From contig NC_134507.1 in the NCBI RefSeq assembly GCF_027942865.1, forward strand, positions 32,222,447 to 32,286,446: a stretch of DNA of 64,000 nt, given 5' to 3'. The translations under genes and the position numbers were made by a program. The notes beneath the pieces are model-generated. The model saw only the letters and a list, made by a program, of their open reading frames with translations, did no database searches and was not told the DNA's origin. Positions within the stretch are counted from its first letter, which is position 1, and each line of letters starts with the position of its first letter. Positions 46,024 to 57,082 of the stretch are shown here, in pieces. Source of the stretch: Odontesthes bonariensis (lineage: Eukaryota > Chordata > Actinopteri > Atheriniformes > Atherinopsidae).

Positions 46024-46040
46024 ACCTTCCCCACGGTGAG
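46024..46040 (-). promoter_or_regulatory. PSE-like element of U5 (shown for copy 3)
   Basis: TCACCGTGGGGAAGGTG on the minus strand, 57-63 bp before the U5 start depending on which start is used. Matches the vertebrate snRNA PSE pattern (TCACCNT..AA..G). Present at the same offset before every U5 copy. Confidence 0.65.
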
Positions 46041-46279
46041 CTTTGCTTGGTTGAGACGCTGGCTCCTCGGCCGACCAGGTAGGAACAATCGGGCCCTATT
46101 CAATGGCTGCTTTGTCTTTTACTCTGTGCAAAAGACTAGGGGTCTTGAGGCTTTGTTCTGACCGCTCATTGGGTGTAGAGGTTTTTTTCAAGCAATTCTC
46201 CCAGTCGGCCCAATCCCAGAGCCATCTCAAAGTGGAGTTCACTTTCACTCTCTTTTCGCAGACTAAAAGCCAGAGTTTT

Positions 46280-46357
46280 ATCTCAGAAGCTAAGCAGAGT
46301 CGGGCCTGGTTAGTACTTGGATGGGGAGACCGCCTGGGAATACCAGGTGCTGTAAGC
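46280..46357 (+). pseudogene. inverted 5S rRNA relic, copy 3
   Basis: Identical to the other relics; 233 bp from the 5S gene it faces. Confidence 0.9.
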
Positions 46358-46590
46358 CTTTTGGCTTCTCCAGGCGCATGCAGTTTGACTGCGTCAAATG
46401 CAAAGGCAGTCCCTGTTTGACTTTTTGGAACTGCTCCTTTGTCAGGACAAAGTTAAATGTATGAGGATCAAAGGCAACCATGACCTGGGACACCTTAGCA
46501 GATCCAGGATCAGCAAGATGGATCACAGGGTGATCAACAGATGTTTCAACAAAAGACATGCAGAGAGAAGAGAAGACAAGAGAGAAAAAT

Positions 46591-46708
46591 GCTTACAGCA
46601 CCTGGTATTCCCAAGCGGTCTCCCATCCAAGTACTAACCAGGCCCGACCCTGCTTGGCTTCCGAGTTCGGACGAGATCGGGCGTGTTCAGGGCGGTGTGG
46701 CCGTAAGC
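46591..46708 (-). rRNA. rn5s: 5S rRNA gene, copy 3
   Basis: Identical to copy 2; the same 3' purine tract containing AGACA. Confidence 0.94.
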
Positions 46709-47076
46709 CACAGTCCCCGTGACAAATATGTGTTACATAGGTGCTGGAACCATACGTTGCCCCTATTTTACCAGAGAGTTGGCTTGAGAGGCTGATGTTG
46801 AGCCTGCACGTCGACTTCCCTGATGTGATTGTTCTCTGCAGCTGAAAATGGGACTCTCAGATAACTTAGTGTGTGTCTGTCAAGCTCCTCTGTTCTCTGT
46901 GTGTAGTTTGGTGTTCATGGTCATACAGAGAAACCAGGGAAGCTCAATCCCACGACGTGCTCATAAACTGCGTCTTTTCTAAAGATTATAGTTCCATTTT
47001 AGAAGTCAGAATACAATGGCTCCCTGAAACTACCACCATGTACCGCTGGTTTTGTTATTTCACAAGAGTTGGGAAG

Positions 47077-47263
47077 AGTGCACCGTTCCCGGCGGCACTG
47101 CAGTACCGGGTCGATGCGTGGAGTGAACGGAGCAAGCCCCTTTTTCAACCCCTGTGCCTAAAAATCCATTTAATACGTAGTCCTCATATAGAGGACGTAT
47201 CAGATATTAAACTGATAAGAACAGATACTACACTTGATCTTAGCCAAAAGGCCGAGAAGCGAT
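47077..47263 (-). ncRNA. rnu2: U2 snRNA gene, copy 3
   Basis: U2 snRNA, which pairs with the intron branch site. About 187 nt, against 188 in human. The first 60 nt, from ATCGCTTCTCGG through GTGTAGTATCTG, match human U2, and GTAGTA (nt 33-38) is the branch-site pairing element. The Sm site is GATTTTTAG, a slight variant of the usual AUUUUUGG. The 3' hairpins end GGAACGGTGCAC. A88G is shared with copy 4. A PSE-like element sits at -60. Confidence 0.95.
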
Positions 47264-47308
47264 AACCCTCCACTGTTTCACGTCCGAGAGCCCTTCCTGG
47301 CACAATGC

Positions 47309-47324
47309 GCACTTGTGGCGGTGC
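47309..47324 (-). promoter_or_regulatory. PSE-like element of U2 (shown for U2 copy 3)
   Basis: GCACCGCCACAAGTGC on the minus strand, with its CACCG head exactly 60 bp before the U2 gene. The shared CACCG head and spacing with U1 and U5 support the call. The same element stands before both LINE-interrupted U2 loci. Confidence 0.65.
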
Positions 47325-47561
47325 TCTTTTTTTGCCTACAAAGCGTCACTTTGCACCTCCGCCCACCCGCTGCAGTGAGCACTCTTCAGCCGTTTCAGAT
47401 GGTACAACTTTGCACTCCCGCCCGCTCCACTGAGCACCGTTCAAACAACAACAATTTAGCGCTCCAGGCTTTGAACATGGGCACGGTCTCAAGAAATAAG
47501 GTGACTCTACTCCGAGAAGTCACTTGGCACAGCAAGAAGATTTCCTTTGCACAGACAGAAT

Positions 47562-47681
47562 GGGCTTCACCCGCAAAGGTAAAGCCTTCCAAAAATAGAA
47601 ACAACTCATTAATGCTGCTCTCCACGGAAGTCTTTAGTAAAAGGCGAAAGACTTGTACGTTATGAAGAGAAACCAGAGTAC
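47562..47681 (-). ncRNA. rnu5: U5 snRNA gene, copy 4
   Basis: Identical to copy 2. Confidence 0.93.
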
Positions 47682-47985
47682 GAGTATTTGACACTGCGGG
47701 AGCAGTGCATCAGGCTAGTTGGCATAGCCACCTTCCCCACGGTGAGCTTTGCTTGGTTGAGACGCTGGCTCCTCGGCCGACCAGGTAGGAACAATCGGGC
47801 CCTATTCAATGGCTGCTTTGTCTTTTACTCTGTGCAAAAGACTAGGGGTCTTGAGGCTTTGTTCTGACCGCTCATTGGGTGTAGAGGTTTTTTTCAAGCA
47901 ATTCTCCCAGTCGGCCCAATCCCAGAGCCATCTCAAAGTGGAGTTCACTTTCACTCTCTTTTCGCAGACTAAAAGCCAGAGTTTT

Positions 47986-48063
47986 ATCTCAGAAGCTAAG
48001 CAGAGTCGGGCCTGGTTAGTACTTGGATGGGGAGACCGCCTGGGAATACCAGGTGCTGTAAGC
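47986..48063 (+). pseudogene. inverted 5S rRNA relic, copy 4
   Basis: Identical to the other relics. Confidence 0.9.
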
Positions 48064-48265
48064 CTTTTGGCTTCTCCAGGCGCATGCAGTTTGACTGCGT
48101 CAAATGCAAAGGCAGTCCCTGTTTGACTTTTTGGAACTGCTCCTTTGTCAGGACAAAGTTAAATGTATGAGGATCAAAGGCAACCATGACCTGGGACACC
48201 TTAGCAGATCCAGGATCAGCAAGATGGATCACAGGGTGATCAACAGATGTTTCAACAAAAGACAT

Positions 48266-48290
48266 GCAGAGAGAAGAGAAGACAAGAGAG
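48266..48290. repeat. variable purine tract beside the 5S terminator (shown for unit 4)
   Basis: AGAGA-type tract whose length differs between units in 5 bp steps (forms in units 1/6/7, 5/9, 8 and 2/3/4). It is the main source of unit length differences. Confidence 0.75.
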
Positions 48291-48296
48291 AAAAAT
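48291..48296 (-). terminator. Pol III terminator of 5S (shown for copy 4)
   Basis: On the minus strand the gene is followed by ATTTTTCTC; the five-T run is the standard Pol III stop. It occurs after every 5S copy. Confidence 0.85.
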
Positions 48297-48414
48297 GCTT
48301 ACAGCACCTGGTATTCCCAAGCGGTCTCCCATCCAAGTACTAACCAGGCCCGACCCTGCTTGGCTTCCGAGTTCGGACGAGATCGGGCGTGTTCAGGGCG
48401 GTGTGGCCGTAAGC
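48297..48414 (-). rRNA. rn5s: 5S rRNA gene, copy 4
   Basis: Identical to copy 2, including the purine-tract form. Confidence 0.94.
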
Positions 48415-48782
48415 CACAGTCCCCGTGACAAATATGTGTTACATAGGTGCTGGAACCATACGTTGCCCCTATTTTACCAGAGAGTTGGCTTGAGAGGCTG
48501 ATGTTGAGCCTGCACGTCGACTTCCCTGATGTGATTGTTCTCTGCAGCTGAAAATGGGACTCTCAGATAACTTAGTGTGTGTCTGTCAAGCTCCTCTGTT
48601 CTCTGTGTGTAGTTTGGTGTTCATGGTCATACAGAGAAACCAGGGAAGCTCAATCCCACGACGTGCTCATAAACTGCGTCTTTTCTAAAGATTATAGTTC
48701 CATTTTAGAAGTCAGAATACAATGGCTCCCTGAAACTACCACCATGTACCGCTGGTTTTGTTATTTCACAAGAGTTGGGAAG
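48415..48782. other. spacer between 5S 5' end and U2 3' end (shown for unit 4)
   Basis: About 368 bp. It holds the 5S upstream region, with an AT-rich ACATATTTG about 20 bp before the gene, and the 3' flank of U2. I see no further RNA gene or credible protein gene. The same stretch occurs in every unit. Confidence 0.6.
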
Positions 48783-48969
48783 AGTGCACCGTTCCCGGCG
48801 GCACTGCAGTACCGGGTCGATGCGTGGAGTGAACGGAGCAAGCCCCTTTTTCAACCCCTGTGCCTAAAAATCCATTTAATACGTAGTCCTCATATAGAGG
48901 ACGTATCAGATATTAAACTGATAAGAACAGATACTACACTTGATCTTAGCCAAAAGGCCGAGAAGCGAT
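48783..48969 (-). ncRNA. rnu2: U2 snRNA gene, copy 4
   Basis: Same as copy 3, including A88G. Confidence 0.95.
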
Positions 48970-49267
48970 AACCCTCCACTGTTTCACGTCCGAGAGCCCT
49001 TCCTGGCACAATGCGCACTTGTGGCGGTGCTCTTTTTTTGCCTACAAAGCGTCACTTTGCACCTCCGCCCACCCGCTGCAGTGAGCACTCTTCAGCCGTT
49101 TCAGATGGTACAACTTTGCACTCCCGCCCGCTCCACTGAGCACCGTTCAAACAACAACAATTTAGCGCTCCAGGCTTTGAACATGGGCACGGTCTCAAGA
49201 AATAAGGTGACTCTACTCCGAGAAGTCACTTGGCACAGCAAGAAGATTTCCTTTGCACAGACAGAAT
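48970..49267. other. spacer between U2 promoter side and U5 3' end (shown for units 4-5)
   Basis: About 298 bp containing the U2 PSE-like element, the duplicated GC-box module and the U5 3' flank. No separate gene recognised. Confidence 0.6.
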
Positions 49268-49387
49268 GGGCTTCACCCGCAAAGGTAAAGCCTTCCAAAA
49301 ATAGAAACAACTCATTAATGCTGCTCTCCACGGAAGTCTTTAGTAAAAGGCGAAAGACTTGTACGTTATGAAGAGAAACCAGAGTAC
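49268..49387 (-). ncRNA. rnu5: U5 snRNA gene, copy 5
   Basis: Identical to copy 2; lies in the unit whose U2 is interrupted by the second LINE. Confidence 0.93.
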
Positions 49388-49691
49388 GAGTATTTGACAC
49401 TGCGGGAGCAGTGCATCAGGCTAGTTGGCATAGCCACCTTCCCCACGGTGAGCTTTGCTTGGTTGAGACGCTGGCTCCTCGGCCGACCAGGTAGGAACAA
49501 TCGGGCCCTATTCAATGGCTGCTTTGTCTTTTACTCTGTGCAAAAGACTAGGGGTCTTGAGGCTTTGTTCTGACCGCTCATTGGGTGTAGAGGTTTTTTT
49601 CAAGCAATTCTCCCAGTCGGCCCAATCCCAGAGCCATCTCAAAGTGGAGTTCACTTTCACTCTCTTTTCGCAGACTAAAAGCCAGAGTTTT
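49388..49691. other. spacer upstream of U5 up to the 5S relic (shown for unit 5)
   Basis: About 304 bp containing the U5 PSE-like element near its left end. The rest shows no gene I recognise. Confidence 0.6.
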
Positions 49692-49769
49692 ATCTCAGAA
49701 GCTAAGCAGAGTCGGGCCTGGTTAGTACTTGGATGGGGAGACCGCCTGGGAATACCAGGTGCTGTAAGC
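49692..49769 (+). pseudogene. inverted 5S rRNA relic, copy 5
   Basis: Identical to the other relics. Confidence 0.9.
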
Positions 49770-49997
49770 CTTTTGGCTTCTCCAGGCGCATGCAGTTTGA
49801 CTGCGTCAAATGCAAAGGCAGTCCCTGTTTGACTTTTTGGAACTGCTCCTTTGTCAGGACAAAGTTAAATGTATGAGGATCAAAGGCAACCATGACCTGG
49901 GACACCTTAGCAGATCCAGGATCAGCAAGATGGATCACAGGGTGATCAACAGATGTTTCAACAAAAGACATGCAGAGAGAAGAGAAGAGAGAAAAAT
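49770..49997. other. spacer between 5S relic and 5S 3' end (shown for unit 5)
   Basis: About 228 bp between the converging relic and working 5S. It includes an octamer-like ATGCAAAG, unlikely to act on U5 at over 400 bp, and the variable purine tract. Confidence 0.5.
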
Positions 49998-50115
49998 GCT
50001 TACAGCACCTGGTATTCCCAAGCGGTCTCCCATCCAAGTACTAACCAGGCCCGACCCTGCTTGGCTTCCGAGTTCGGACGAGATCGGGCGTGTTCAGGGC
50101 GGTGTGGCCGTAAGC
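49998..50115 (-). rRNA. rn5s: 5S rRNA gene, copy 5
   Basis: Identical gene; purine tract 5 bp shorter than in copies 2-4. Its unit carries the second LINE in U2. Confidence 0.94.
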
Positions 50116-50483
50116 CACAGTCCCCGTGACAAATATGTGTTACATAGGTGCTGGAACCATACGTTGCCCCTATTTTACCAGAGAGTTGGCTTGAGAGGCT
50201 GATGTTGAGCCTGCACGTCGACTTCCCTGATGTGATTGTTCTCTGCAGCTGAAAATGGGACTCTCAGATAACTTAGTGTGTGTCTGTCAAGCTCCTCTGT
50301 TCTCTGTGTGTAGTTTGGTGTTCATGGTCATACAGAGAAACCAGGGAAGCTCAATCCCACGACGTGCTCATAAACTGCGTCTTTTCTAAAGATTATAGTT
50401 CCATTTTAGAAGTCAGAATACAATGGCTCCCTGAAACTACCACCATGTACCGCTGGTTTTGTTATTTCACAAGAGTTGGGAAG

Positions 50484-50633
50484 AGTGCACCGTTCCCGGC
50501 GGCACTGCAGTACCGGGTCGATGCGTGGAGTGAACGGAGCAAGCCCCTTTTTCAACCCCTGTGCCTAAAAATCCATTTAATATGTAGTCCTCATATAGAG
50601 GACGTATCAGATATTAAACTGATAAGAACAGAT
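50484..50633 (-). pseudogene. rnu2: U2 snRNA locus 5, 3' portion (interrupted)
   Basis: U2 from about nt 38 to the end, otherwise identical to intact copies, suggesting a recent interruption by the second LINE or continued homogenisation. Confidence 0.9.
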
Positions 50634-51017
50634 TTTTTTTTCTTTTGAAAAAAATTTATTGACACTAATACATCACATTTTCATAAAAACTTCATATTTA
50701 AGACATATGTTTTACCTATGAATAAAAACATCAATAAATAAGTGTAATCTGTATAACCACATTTAAAACAAACAACAATAAAACAAGTTTTCCATGGGAT
50801 ATTACAGATAAGGTCAATGTTGTCTAAGGTAAAAGCTACATGTGAAGTAGTTCTCATGCGAGTAGCAGTTTGTATTGAGTGTCTTTAAAAAGGAGTGCAT
50901 TAGTTAAAATGCTCTCTTCCAACTCCATTTTTTGTGCAGGAGCGCAGTGAGTCCCTACCCAGGGAAACTCATTTCGCTCCCCCAAATAGTAGGTCTCTCG
51001 GGATCCTGTCGTGGAGC
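50634..51017 (-). other. LINE copy 2 3' UTR and tail
   Basis: About 384 bp, AT-rich, with AATAAA near its end and nine A joined to U2 at ATCTGTTC. Confidence 0.7.
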
Positions 51018-54000
51018 TCAGAGGAGATCCCCACCCTGTTGCTCCTTCCCACCTGCCTCACCCGGAGAGCCAGGCCGTCGCTGCTTTGACCTTTTTGTGT
51101 GTAGCTCCGGCTCCTTCATCCGAATGGGCACAGAGGCGATTCTTCTTTGTGGATGTGTCCTAGGCCCGCCGCCTGCAGCTCCGGCCGCTTGAGCCGCCGC
51201 TGCGGCCATCCGGATCACAGCCACGGGGGGGATCTGCATGCGCTTCCTCACCAGCAAGTTCCTGGAGGTCCACATGGCGTCTTTCATAGCGGCTAGGGTG
51301 AGCAACTGCTTGGCAAAGTCATTCTTTTTTATTTTTGTTTGGCTCACCCCATAGAGCACGAGTTGTGCTGTGAGGACCTCCCTTGCTGGCAAGTACGGGA
51401 ATTGCAAGGAGCCGGCTGTTGCCCACTGGTCTGCAGCAGCGCTGCACTCCCAGAGCAGGTGCCTCACCGACTCGGGCGCGCCACAACCAGGTCGCGGGCA
51501 GGTTGAGATCGCTGACATGCCCCGGGAGTGCATAACGGACCTGACTGGGAGGATCTCATGAGCCACCATCCACGACAGGTCCCGGAGTCTGTTTGGGAGA
51601 GCAGAATGGTTGACGTTGCACCAAACTGTTGAGGGCTCGCCGAACGCGAGCCCACGCACTGGACTCACTGGTTCCCGCTCCTGCACAACAGAAATCAAAG
51701 AGCGGTGGTTTGTTAAAACATGCAACTCCTCTGCCTCCAAGTTAAAATGCTTTAAGAACGTCTGGATAAAAGCATAGGATGGTGGCAGGCTAAAAGACAC
51801 GGGCACTTTTAGGTCGGTAGGTAAAATCTTCAGTCTTCTGAGGTAAGAACCCATCCAGAATCGTGTCATTGCTTTAGTTTTGGGGTTTCCGGATGGGTCT
51901 GTGGCCTGTAGGATGTGCAGTGTAGTGTATCTGCTTCCTAAAAACAAATAAAAATCAGGCACTCCTTTTCCTCCTTTCTCTTTTTGTTTCTTCATTACAT
52001 CTCTCCTCAGTCTTTCCCATTTGGAGCCCCACAGAAAATAAAAAATGGCTCGGTCCAGGTCTAAAAGCACTTTCCTAGGTGGGATAAAAACAGAACTGAT
52101 TAGTAAAAGCAAAGGTAAAATCACGGCTTTGATGATTAAAACCTTTCCTTCAATGGTCAGTCCTCTAAGTCCCCAGTATCCTAGTCTTTGCTTTACTTTC
52201 CCTACCACGTCTGGCCAGTTTGATGTCCCTCCCCCTTCCTTGTCAAAATGAATCCCCAGTATTTTCTGTTTTGTCTGGGTTATAGTCACGGGGAGTCCTG
52301 CAGTCTCAGTCGCTGTCCATGGCCCGTAAAATTGGGCTTGGGTCTTGTTTCTGTTTAGTTTTGCCCCAGAGGCCCGTCCATACCAGTCAGTCAAGTCCAG
52401 AGTCCTGTTGATGGATATTAGGTCTGTACATAAAATATTCACGTCGTCCATATATAAAACACACTTTGTCGATAGTCCCCCGCTCCCCGGGACTCTCACC
52501 CCATTGATTCGGTGGTCCCTTCTCAAGCTCTGTGCCAGTGGTTCCACACAGATGATGTAGAGGAGGGCAGATAACGGACAACCCTGACGGACACCGCAGT
52601 GGATGTTTACTGCTTTTGTCAGATGCCCGTTAACAAGGAATTTGCTGGTAATGCCCCGGTACAGCAGACCCACCCAAGCTATAAACCTTTCTGGGAACCC
52701 CATTTTTTGCAGTACCTGGAAAAGGTACTGGTGCGAGACCCGATCAAAGGCTTTCTCAAAGTCTAAATTTAGGACTGCTAGCCGAATGTTTCTGTCTCTC
52801 GCGTAACAGATGGTGTCTCGGATCAGTACGAGGCTGTCGGTTATCTTCCTCCCCGGGATGGCACAGGCTTGATCCGGGTGAATCAGGTCTTCTAAAAACA
52901 AGGACATACGTGAGGCTAAAAGTTTACTAAAAAGTTTACAGTCAAAGTTTAAAAGTGTAATCGGTCTCCAATTCTTCAAGTCAGTCTTGTCTTTTTTTTT
53001 GTGAAGAAGAGTCACTATCCCTGCTCTAAAACTGTCAGGAAGTCGGTCAAGTTGCTCAAATTCCATAAAAACAGTAAACAAGTCAGGTGCTAAAATATCC
53101 CAAAAGGTCAAATAAAATTCCAAGGGAAGTCCATCTTGTCCTGGGGACTTCCCTTTCTTAAAATTTGTAAAACATTTATTTAACTCTGAAATTGTAAAAT
53201 CTTGGGTTAAAAGCACACTGTCTTTTACTGTTTTTTCTATGAAATTTAAAACTTCTGTCATGGTGTCCATTTCAACAGGTTTTTGCTCGTACAGTTCACG
53301 ATAAAATTGTTCAACAGCTTCTTTAATTTCTTCCATTGAATCAACTGTGCACCCGTTCTCTTTTGTTAGCTTTAAAATTGCCCCCCCTTTATTCACAATT
53401 TTCTTAAAAAAATACCTTGTGCACTTCTCTCCTTCCTCTATTTCTCGTTCCCTGCTTCTTAAAATGACACCCTTACTTTTAATATCTGCTAAAATTGACA
53501 TCTCTGTTTTCACTTGTTTAATTTCATCATTAAAATCCATCCCTTGTTGGTTTAATTTAAAATAGCGCTGTAGTCGCTTCTGCAGTCCCATCATGCGTCT
53601 GTTTTCCCTATTCTTTTTTCTCCTACCTGCCTGTCTAAAGAAAGTCTGGGTCTTTCCCTTCACCATTTCCCACCAGTGTGCACGTGTATCGTAAAAGTCT
53701 TGAAGGGTCTGCCACTCGTGGTACTGCTCCCGGTACTGACTAACTATTTCGTTTTCTTCTAAAAGGGAGCAGTTTAGTTTCCACAGACCACTTCCGGAAG
53801 TCACACCCGAAGAGAGTGATAGGGTGCAGGAAAGCATCAGGTGATCAGAAAAGAAAACGGGGGTCAATCTAGCATCGGTTGGTGGGCAGTCCCGTGTAAA
53901 AAGGTAGTCTATACGAGAGGCTTTGGTGCCATCACCACTGAACCAGGTGAAGCCCTCCTCTCTGGGATGCATGGTCCTAAAACAGTCCTGAAGTTTAAAA

Positions 54001-54548
54001 TCCTTGCATATGCCCTGTAATAAAACCGATGTTTTGTCAACTTTAAAAAATTCCCCTGCTCTTTTTCTGTCACTCCTGCTTAAAATACAGTTAAAATCAC
54101 CCCCTAAAACTAGTGGTGCCCTACCTAGCATGTGGGACTGCAGGTCTTCTAAAAGGTCATACCGGTCATTTTTTTCGTTAAAGCCATAAATATTTAAGAG
54201 GTTAAAATCTTGTCCCATAAAAGTCAAATGTGCTAAAAGTGCCCGTCCGTCTCTCACCACAGTGCTGCCCTTTACCAGAACCTGAGGGTTTTTGATCAAA
54301 ATGGCCACTCCGTCATTTTTGTTTTGGTTGGATCCACTCCACAATGATGTCTGTGGCCACATCTCCTCCCACTGTCTGTAGTGCTTTAAAAACGGTAGGC
54401 CGCATTCCTGTATTAAAAGAACATCTGACTTAAAAGAACTAAGAAAGGATAAAACACTCTGGGCTCTAAATTTCGACTTTACACTTCTCACATTAATAGT
54501 TGAGAGAGTGAGTGTCATGAGTATGGTTAAAAACAACAGGTATGACAT
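51018..54548 (-). CDS. LINE copy 2 ORF2: AP endonuclease and reverse transcriptase, 1176 aa
   Basis: Complete ORF2. The N-terminal APE domain has N19, E48 (QEC), D151/N153 (GGDFN), D214 (SRIDY) and D235/H236 (SDH), the expected catalytic set. It should nick the U2 target for target-primed reverse transcription in the nucleus. Reverse transcriptase spans about 520-800, with D596 (LDFEKAFD), the RQGCPLS block near 654-660 and the YMDD active site at 699-702. A C-terminal C-X4-C-X7-H-X4-C zinc motif uses C1017, C1022, H1030 and C1035. The tail after 1090 is basic and Ala/Gly-rich. No break seen. First ATG of the frame used as start. Confidence 0.93.
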   Translation of the reverse strand: MSYLLFLTILMTLTLSTINVRSVKSKFRAQSVLSFLSSFKSDVLLIQECGLPFLKHYRQWEEMWPQTSLWSGSNQNKNDGVAILIKNPQVLVKGSTVVRDGRALLAHLTFMGQDFNLLNIYGFNEKNDRYDLLEDLQSHMLGRAPLVLGGDFNCILSRSDRKRAGEFFKVDKTSVLLQGICKDFKLQDCFRTMHPREEGFTWFSGDGTKASRIDYLFTRDCPPTDARLTPVFFSDHLMLSCTLSLSSGVTSGSGLWKLNCSLLEENEIVSQYREQYHEWQTLQDFYDTRAHWWEMVKGKTQTFFRQAGRRKKNRENRRMMGLQKRLQRYFKLNQQGMDFNDEIKQVKTEMSILADIKSKGVILRSREREIEEGEKCTRYFFKKIVNKGGAILKLTKENGCTVDSMEEIKEAVEQFYRELYEQKPVEMDTMTEVLNFIEKTVKDSVLLTQDFTISELNKCFTNFKKGKSPGQDGLPLEFYLTFWDILAPDLFTVFMEFEQLDRLPDSFRAGIVTLLHKKKDKTDLKNWRPITLLNFDCKLFSKLLASRMSLFLEDLIHPDQACAIPGRKITDSLVLIRDTICYARDRNIRLAVLNLDFEKAFDRVSHQYLFQVLQKMGFPERFIAWVGLLYRGITSKFLVNGHLTKAVNIHCGVRQGCPLSALLYIICVEPLAQSLRRDHRINGVRVPGSGGLSTKCVLYMDDVNILCTDLISINRTLDLTDWYGRASGAKLNRNKTQAQFYGPWTATETAGLPVTITQTKQKILGIHFDKEGGGTSNWPDVVGKVKQRLGYWGLRGLTIEGKVLIIKAVILPLLLLISSVFIPPRKVLLDLDRAIFYFLWGSKWERLRRDVMKKQKEKGGKGVPDFYLFLGSRYTTLHILQATDPSGNPKTKAMTRFWMGSYLRRLKILPTDLKVPVSFSLPPSYAFIQTFLKHFNLEAEELHVLTNHRSLISVVQEREPVSPVRGLAFGEPSTVWCNVNHSALPNRLRDLSWMVAHEILPVRSVMHSRGMSAISTCPRPGCGAPESVRHLLWECSAAADQWATAGSLQFPYLPAREVLTAQLVLYGVSQTKIKKNDFAKQLLTLAAMKDAMWTSRNLLVRKRMQIPPVAVIRMAAAAAQAAGAAGGGPRTHPQRRIASVPIRMKEPELHTKRSKQRRPGSPGEAGGKEQQGGDLL

Positions 54549-54598
54549 CTTAAAAGACTAAATGAGGGTTAAAAACATTTAAAATGTCTTAAAAGCAG

Positions 54599-55909
54599 TT
54601 ATGTAATTTCTTGTGAACGGAGCTCTTCCTTCACTTCTACAGGTGAGAGGCGAGGGTGTTGAGCTCTATTCCCCGGTCGGACTCTGGGGGTTGGCCTCTG
54701 TTGCAAGGTTTTGTTAAACTTTGAGTCTCTAGGGGTTGATTGCAGAACTACATTTAAAAAAGAGACCTCATTTGGTGAATTGGAGGGGAAGACTCTGGGC
54801 TCCTCCACAGATGAACTGTCTGAGGTAGTCCCAGCTCTTCCCCTCTTCTCTGAGACTATAGGAGAATCAGAGGACAATTCTGATGCAAGCCTCTTTGTTT
54901 GCTGGACATCGGGGAGGGAGGCATCCTCGCTATCATCCTGTGATTGGACTTCTTCACATTCTGAACTAGCTCCGCCTTCTGCCTGCACCACCTCCTCCTC
55001 CTCTCCAGAGCTCTCCATTGGTGGGGGTGTAGCAGGCCCCTCCCCCTCCTCGGCCTCACCTGACTGCTGTCCACCATTCAGGGATTTTGGCGGGAAGTTT
55101 GAATTTTCCAGCCCAGCTGTTTCAAGTAGCTCGTTAACTGCCTCGGTCTGCCCTCCATTTCCTTCTCGCGTTTTTTTAGATTTCAGTTTGTTGGCAAAAG
55201 ATTTTGGGCAATCTCTGAAGAGGTGGTTTGATTCTCCACAGAGATTGCACTTTCTGCCATTTGTACACTCTTCGAAGGTGTGACCGATTCCTCTACATTT
55301 GCCACAAAACACCTTCGTGCAGGCCTCCACCAGGTGCCCGTGCTCCCCACACTTGCGGCAGAGTTTGGGCTGTCCCTGGTAGTGGATGTAGCCTCTGTTT
55401 TCTCCCAAGACAATCATTGATGGGAGATGTCTCAGGCCCTGGAAGCCCTGGGGGTCTTGCCATTGTTGGATGGGGACCCTCCAGGCGCAGTTCCAGATGC
55501 CGTCGACATCCCTCACCTTCATTGCCTGGCCTTTAACAGTGCAGAATCTTCCCAACCATATACAGATATCTTCTGCGTTCACCATTTCATTGAACATTCT
55601 GACAATTACTGTCTTCAGAGTATTGTCAGTAAGTTTCTCAACAGTAAACACAGAAAACTGGGCTTGCACATTTTCAAATCTTGTCCAAAACTCCTGCAGC
55701 AAAGCTGCAGTGCGAAAACTGACATCGAAACCTTTGTTAAAAGGCAATGACAGGATGCAATTTAAATCGTCTGGCTTAAAGTTCAATGTTTTTTGGATTA
55801 GCTTCCGAGAGAAGTCCAATCTGGACATCTCTATGAGCTTTCCTTCATTTTCTTTAAACAAAAATCTAGCGCTGTGGTGCCTCCTCATGCCAGCATAGTT
55901 TGCCGACAT
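54599..55909 (-). CDS. LINE copy 2 ORF1: CCHC zinc-knuckle RNA-binding protein, 436 aa
   Basis: One residue shorter than the copy 1 protein, within the acidic E run of the tail. All twelve knuckle Cys and His residues are kept (about 184-234). The stop lies 50 bp before ORF2, so ORF2 is likely reached by reinitiation or another downstream-start mechanism; which one cannot be read from the sequence. Confidence 0.9.
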   Translation of the reverse strand: MSANYAGMRRHHSARFLFKENEGKLIEMSRLDFSRKLIQKTLNFKPDDLNCILSLPFNKGFDVSFRTAALLQEFWTRFENVQAQFSVFTVEKLTDNTLKTVIVRMFNEMVNAEDICIWLGRFCTVKGQAMKVRDVDGIWNCAWRVPIQQWQDPQGFQGLRHLPSMIVLGENRGYIHYQGQPKLCRKCGEHGHLVEACTKVFCGKCRGIGHTFEECTNGRKCNLCGESNHLFRDCPKSFANKLKSKKTREGNGGQTEAVNELLETAGLENSNFPPKSLNGGQQSGEAEEGEGPATPPPMESSGEEEEVVQAEGGASSECEEVQSQDDSEDASLPDVQQTKRLASELSSDSPIVSEKRGRAGTTSDSSSVEEPRVFPSNSPNEVSFLNVVLQSTPRDSKFNKTLQQRPTPRVRPGNRAQHPRLSPVEVKEELRSQEIT

Positions 55910-56256
55910 GATGGAGGCACCACAAACAGTTTTTAAATAAAATGCTTAAAAGAACACTAATAAATATCACACTAAAACCCAATAAAAGAATAAAAAGTGG
56001 ATGAAAAGGTACTAAAAATGGATACTTACCTTCCTCTAAAAAAAACGGAACAAAGCCACTGACCCTGTTTCAGCTGAAACTCTTTCAAAAAGTAAATGCC
56101 TGGGAAAAAAGGGTAATAAAAGAAAATTTAAATGCAAAGAACTCCAACTACAATAGACTTGGAATACTTTGATGAAACGCAAAAAAGAACCTCCAAAGCG
56201 AGAAAATTTGATGCCAAAAAGGCATAAAATAGTCCACCCAAAGGAGGCGATCGCAG
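55910..56256 (-). other. LINE copy 2 5' UTR
   Basis: About 347 bp, beginning CTGCGATCGCC directly after U2 nt 26. The U2 promoter lies upstream in the same orientation, so transcripts started there would read through U2 nt 1-26 into this UTR. Confidence 0.7.
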
Positions 56257-56282
56257 TCTTAGCCAAAAGGCCGAGAAGCGAT
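56257..56282 (-). pseudogene. rnu2: U2 snRNA locus 5, 5' portion (interrupted)
   Basis: First 26 nt of U2 with intact upstream promoter; same breakpoint as locus 1. Confidence 0.9.
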
Positions 56283-56580
56283 AACCCTCCACTGTTTCAC
56301 GTCCGAGAGCCCTTCCTGGCACAATGCGCACTTGTGGCGGTGCTCTTTTTTTGCCTACAAAGCGTCACTTTGCACCTCCGCCCACCCGCTGCAGTGAGCA
56401 CTCTTCAGCCGTTTCAGATGGTACAACTTTGCACTCCCGCCCGCTCCACTGAGCACCGTTCAAACAACAACAATTTAGCGCTCCAGGCTTTGAACATGGG
56501 CACGGTCTCAAGAAATAAGGTGACTCTACTCCGAGAAGTCACTTGGCACAGCAAGAAGATTTCCTTTGCACAGACAGAAT

Positions 56581-56700
56581 GGGCTTCACCCGCAAAGGTA
56601 AAGCCTTCCAAAAATAGAAACAACTCATTAATGCTGCTCTCCACGGAAGTCTTTAGTAAAAGGCGAAAGACTTGTACGTTATGAAGAGAAACCAGAGTAC
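56581..56700 (-). ncRNA. rnu5: U5 snRNA gene, copy 6
   Basis: First U5 to the right of the second LINE; identical to copy 2. Confidence 0.93.
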
Positions 56701-57004
56701 GAGTATTTGACACTGCGGGAGCAGTGCATCAGGCTAGTTGGCATAGCCACCTTCCCCACGGTGAGCTTTGCTTGGTTGAGACGCTGGCTCCTCGGCCGAC
56801 CAGGTAGGAACAATCGGGCCCTATTCAATGGCTGCTTTGTCTTTTACTCTGTGCAAAAGACTAGGGGTCTTGAGGCTTTGTTCTGACCGCTCATTGGGTG
56901 TAGAGGTTTTTTTCAAGCAATTCTCCCAGTCGGCCCAATCCCAGAGCCATCTCAAAGTGGAGTTCACTTTCACTCTCTTTTCGCAGACTAAAAGCCAGAG
57001 TTTT

Positions 57005-57082
57005 ATCTCAGAAGCTAAGCAGAGTCGGGCCTGGTTAGTACTTGGATGGGGAGACCGCCTGGGAATACCAGGTGCTGTAAGC
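57005..57082 (+). pseudogene. inverted 5S rRNA relic, copy 6
   Basis: Identical to the other relics. Confidence 0.9.

Larger units (their letters stand above)
50634..56256 (-). mobile_element. Keno-like (Tx1-clade) LINE, copy 2, in U2 locus 5
   Basis: Full-length copy, 5,623 bp, same insertion point, orientation and ends as copy 1, including the nine-A 3' end. Both ORFs are open, so it is a candidate active element. The flanking U2 halves are almost unmutated. The proteins are about 1-2 percent different from copy 1. Confidence 0.9.

Noticed and set aside
49800-49825. Octamer-like ATGCAAAG as U5 distal element
   Set aside because: It lies over 400 bp upstream of U5 and downstream of 5S, outside the usual range, and matches only 7 of 8 bases.
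38199-56256. LINE copy 1 and copy 2 as one insertion copied by unit duplication
   Set aside because: Not favoured: the 5' UTRs differ by about 10 percent and the U2 3' flank of locus 1 has private changes absent from locus 5. Not excluded, because conversion could blur the signal.
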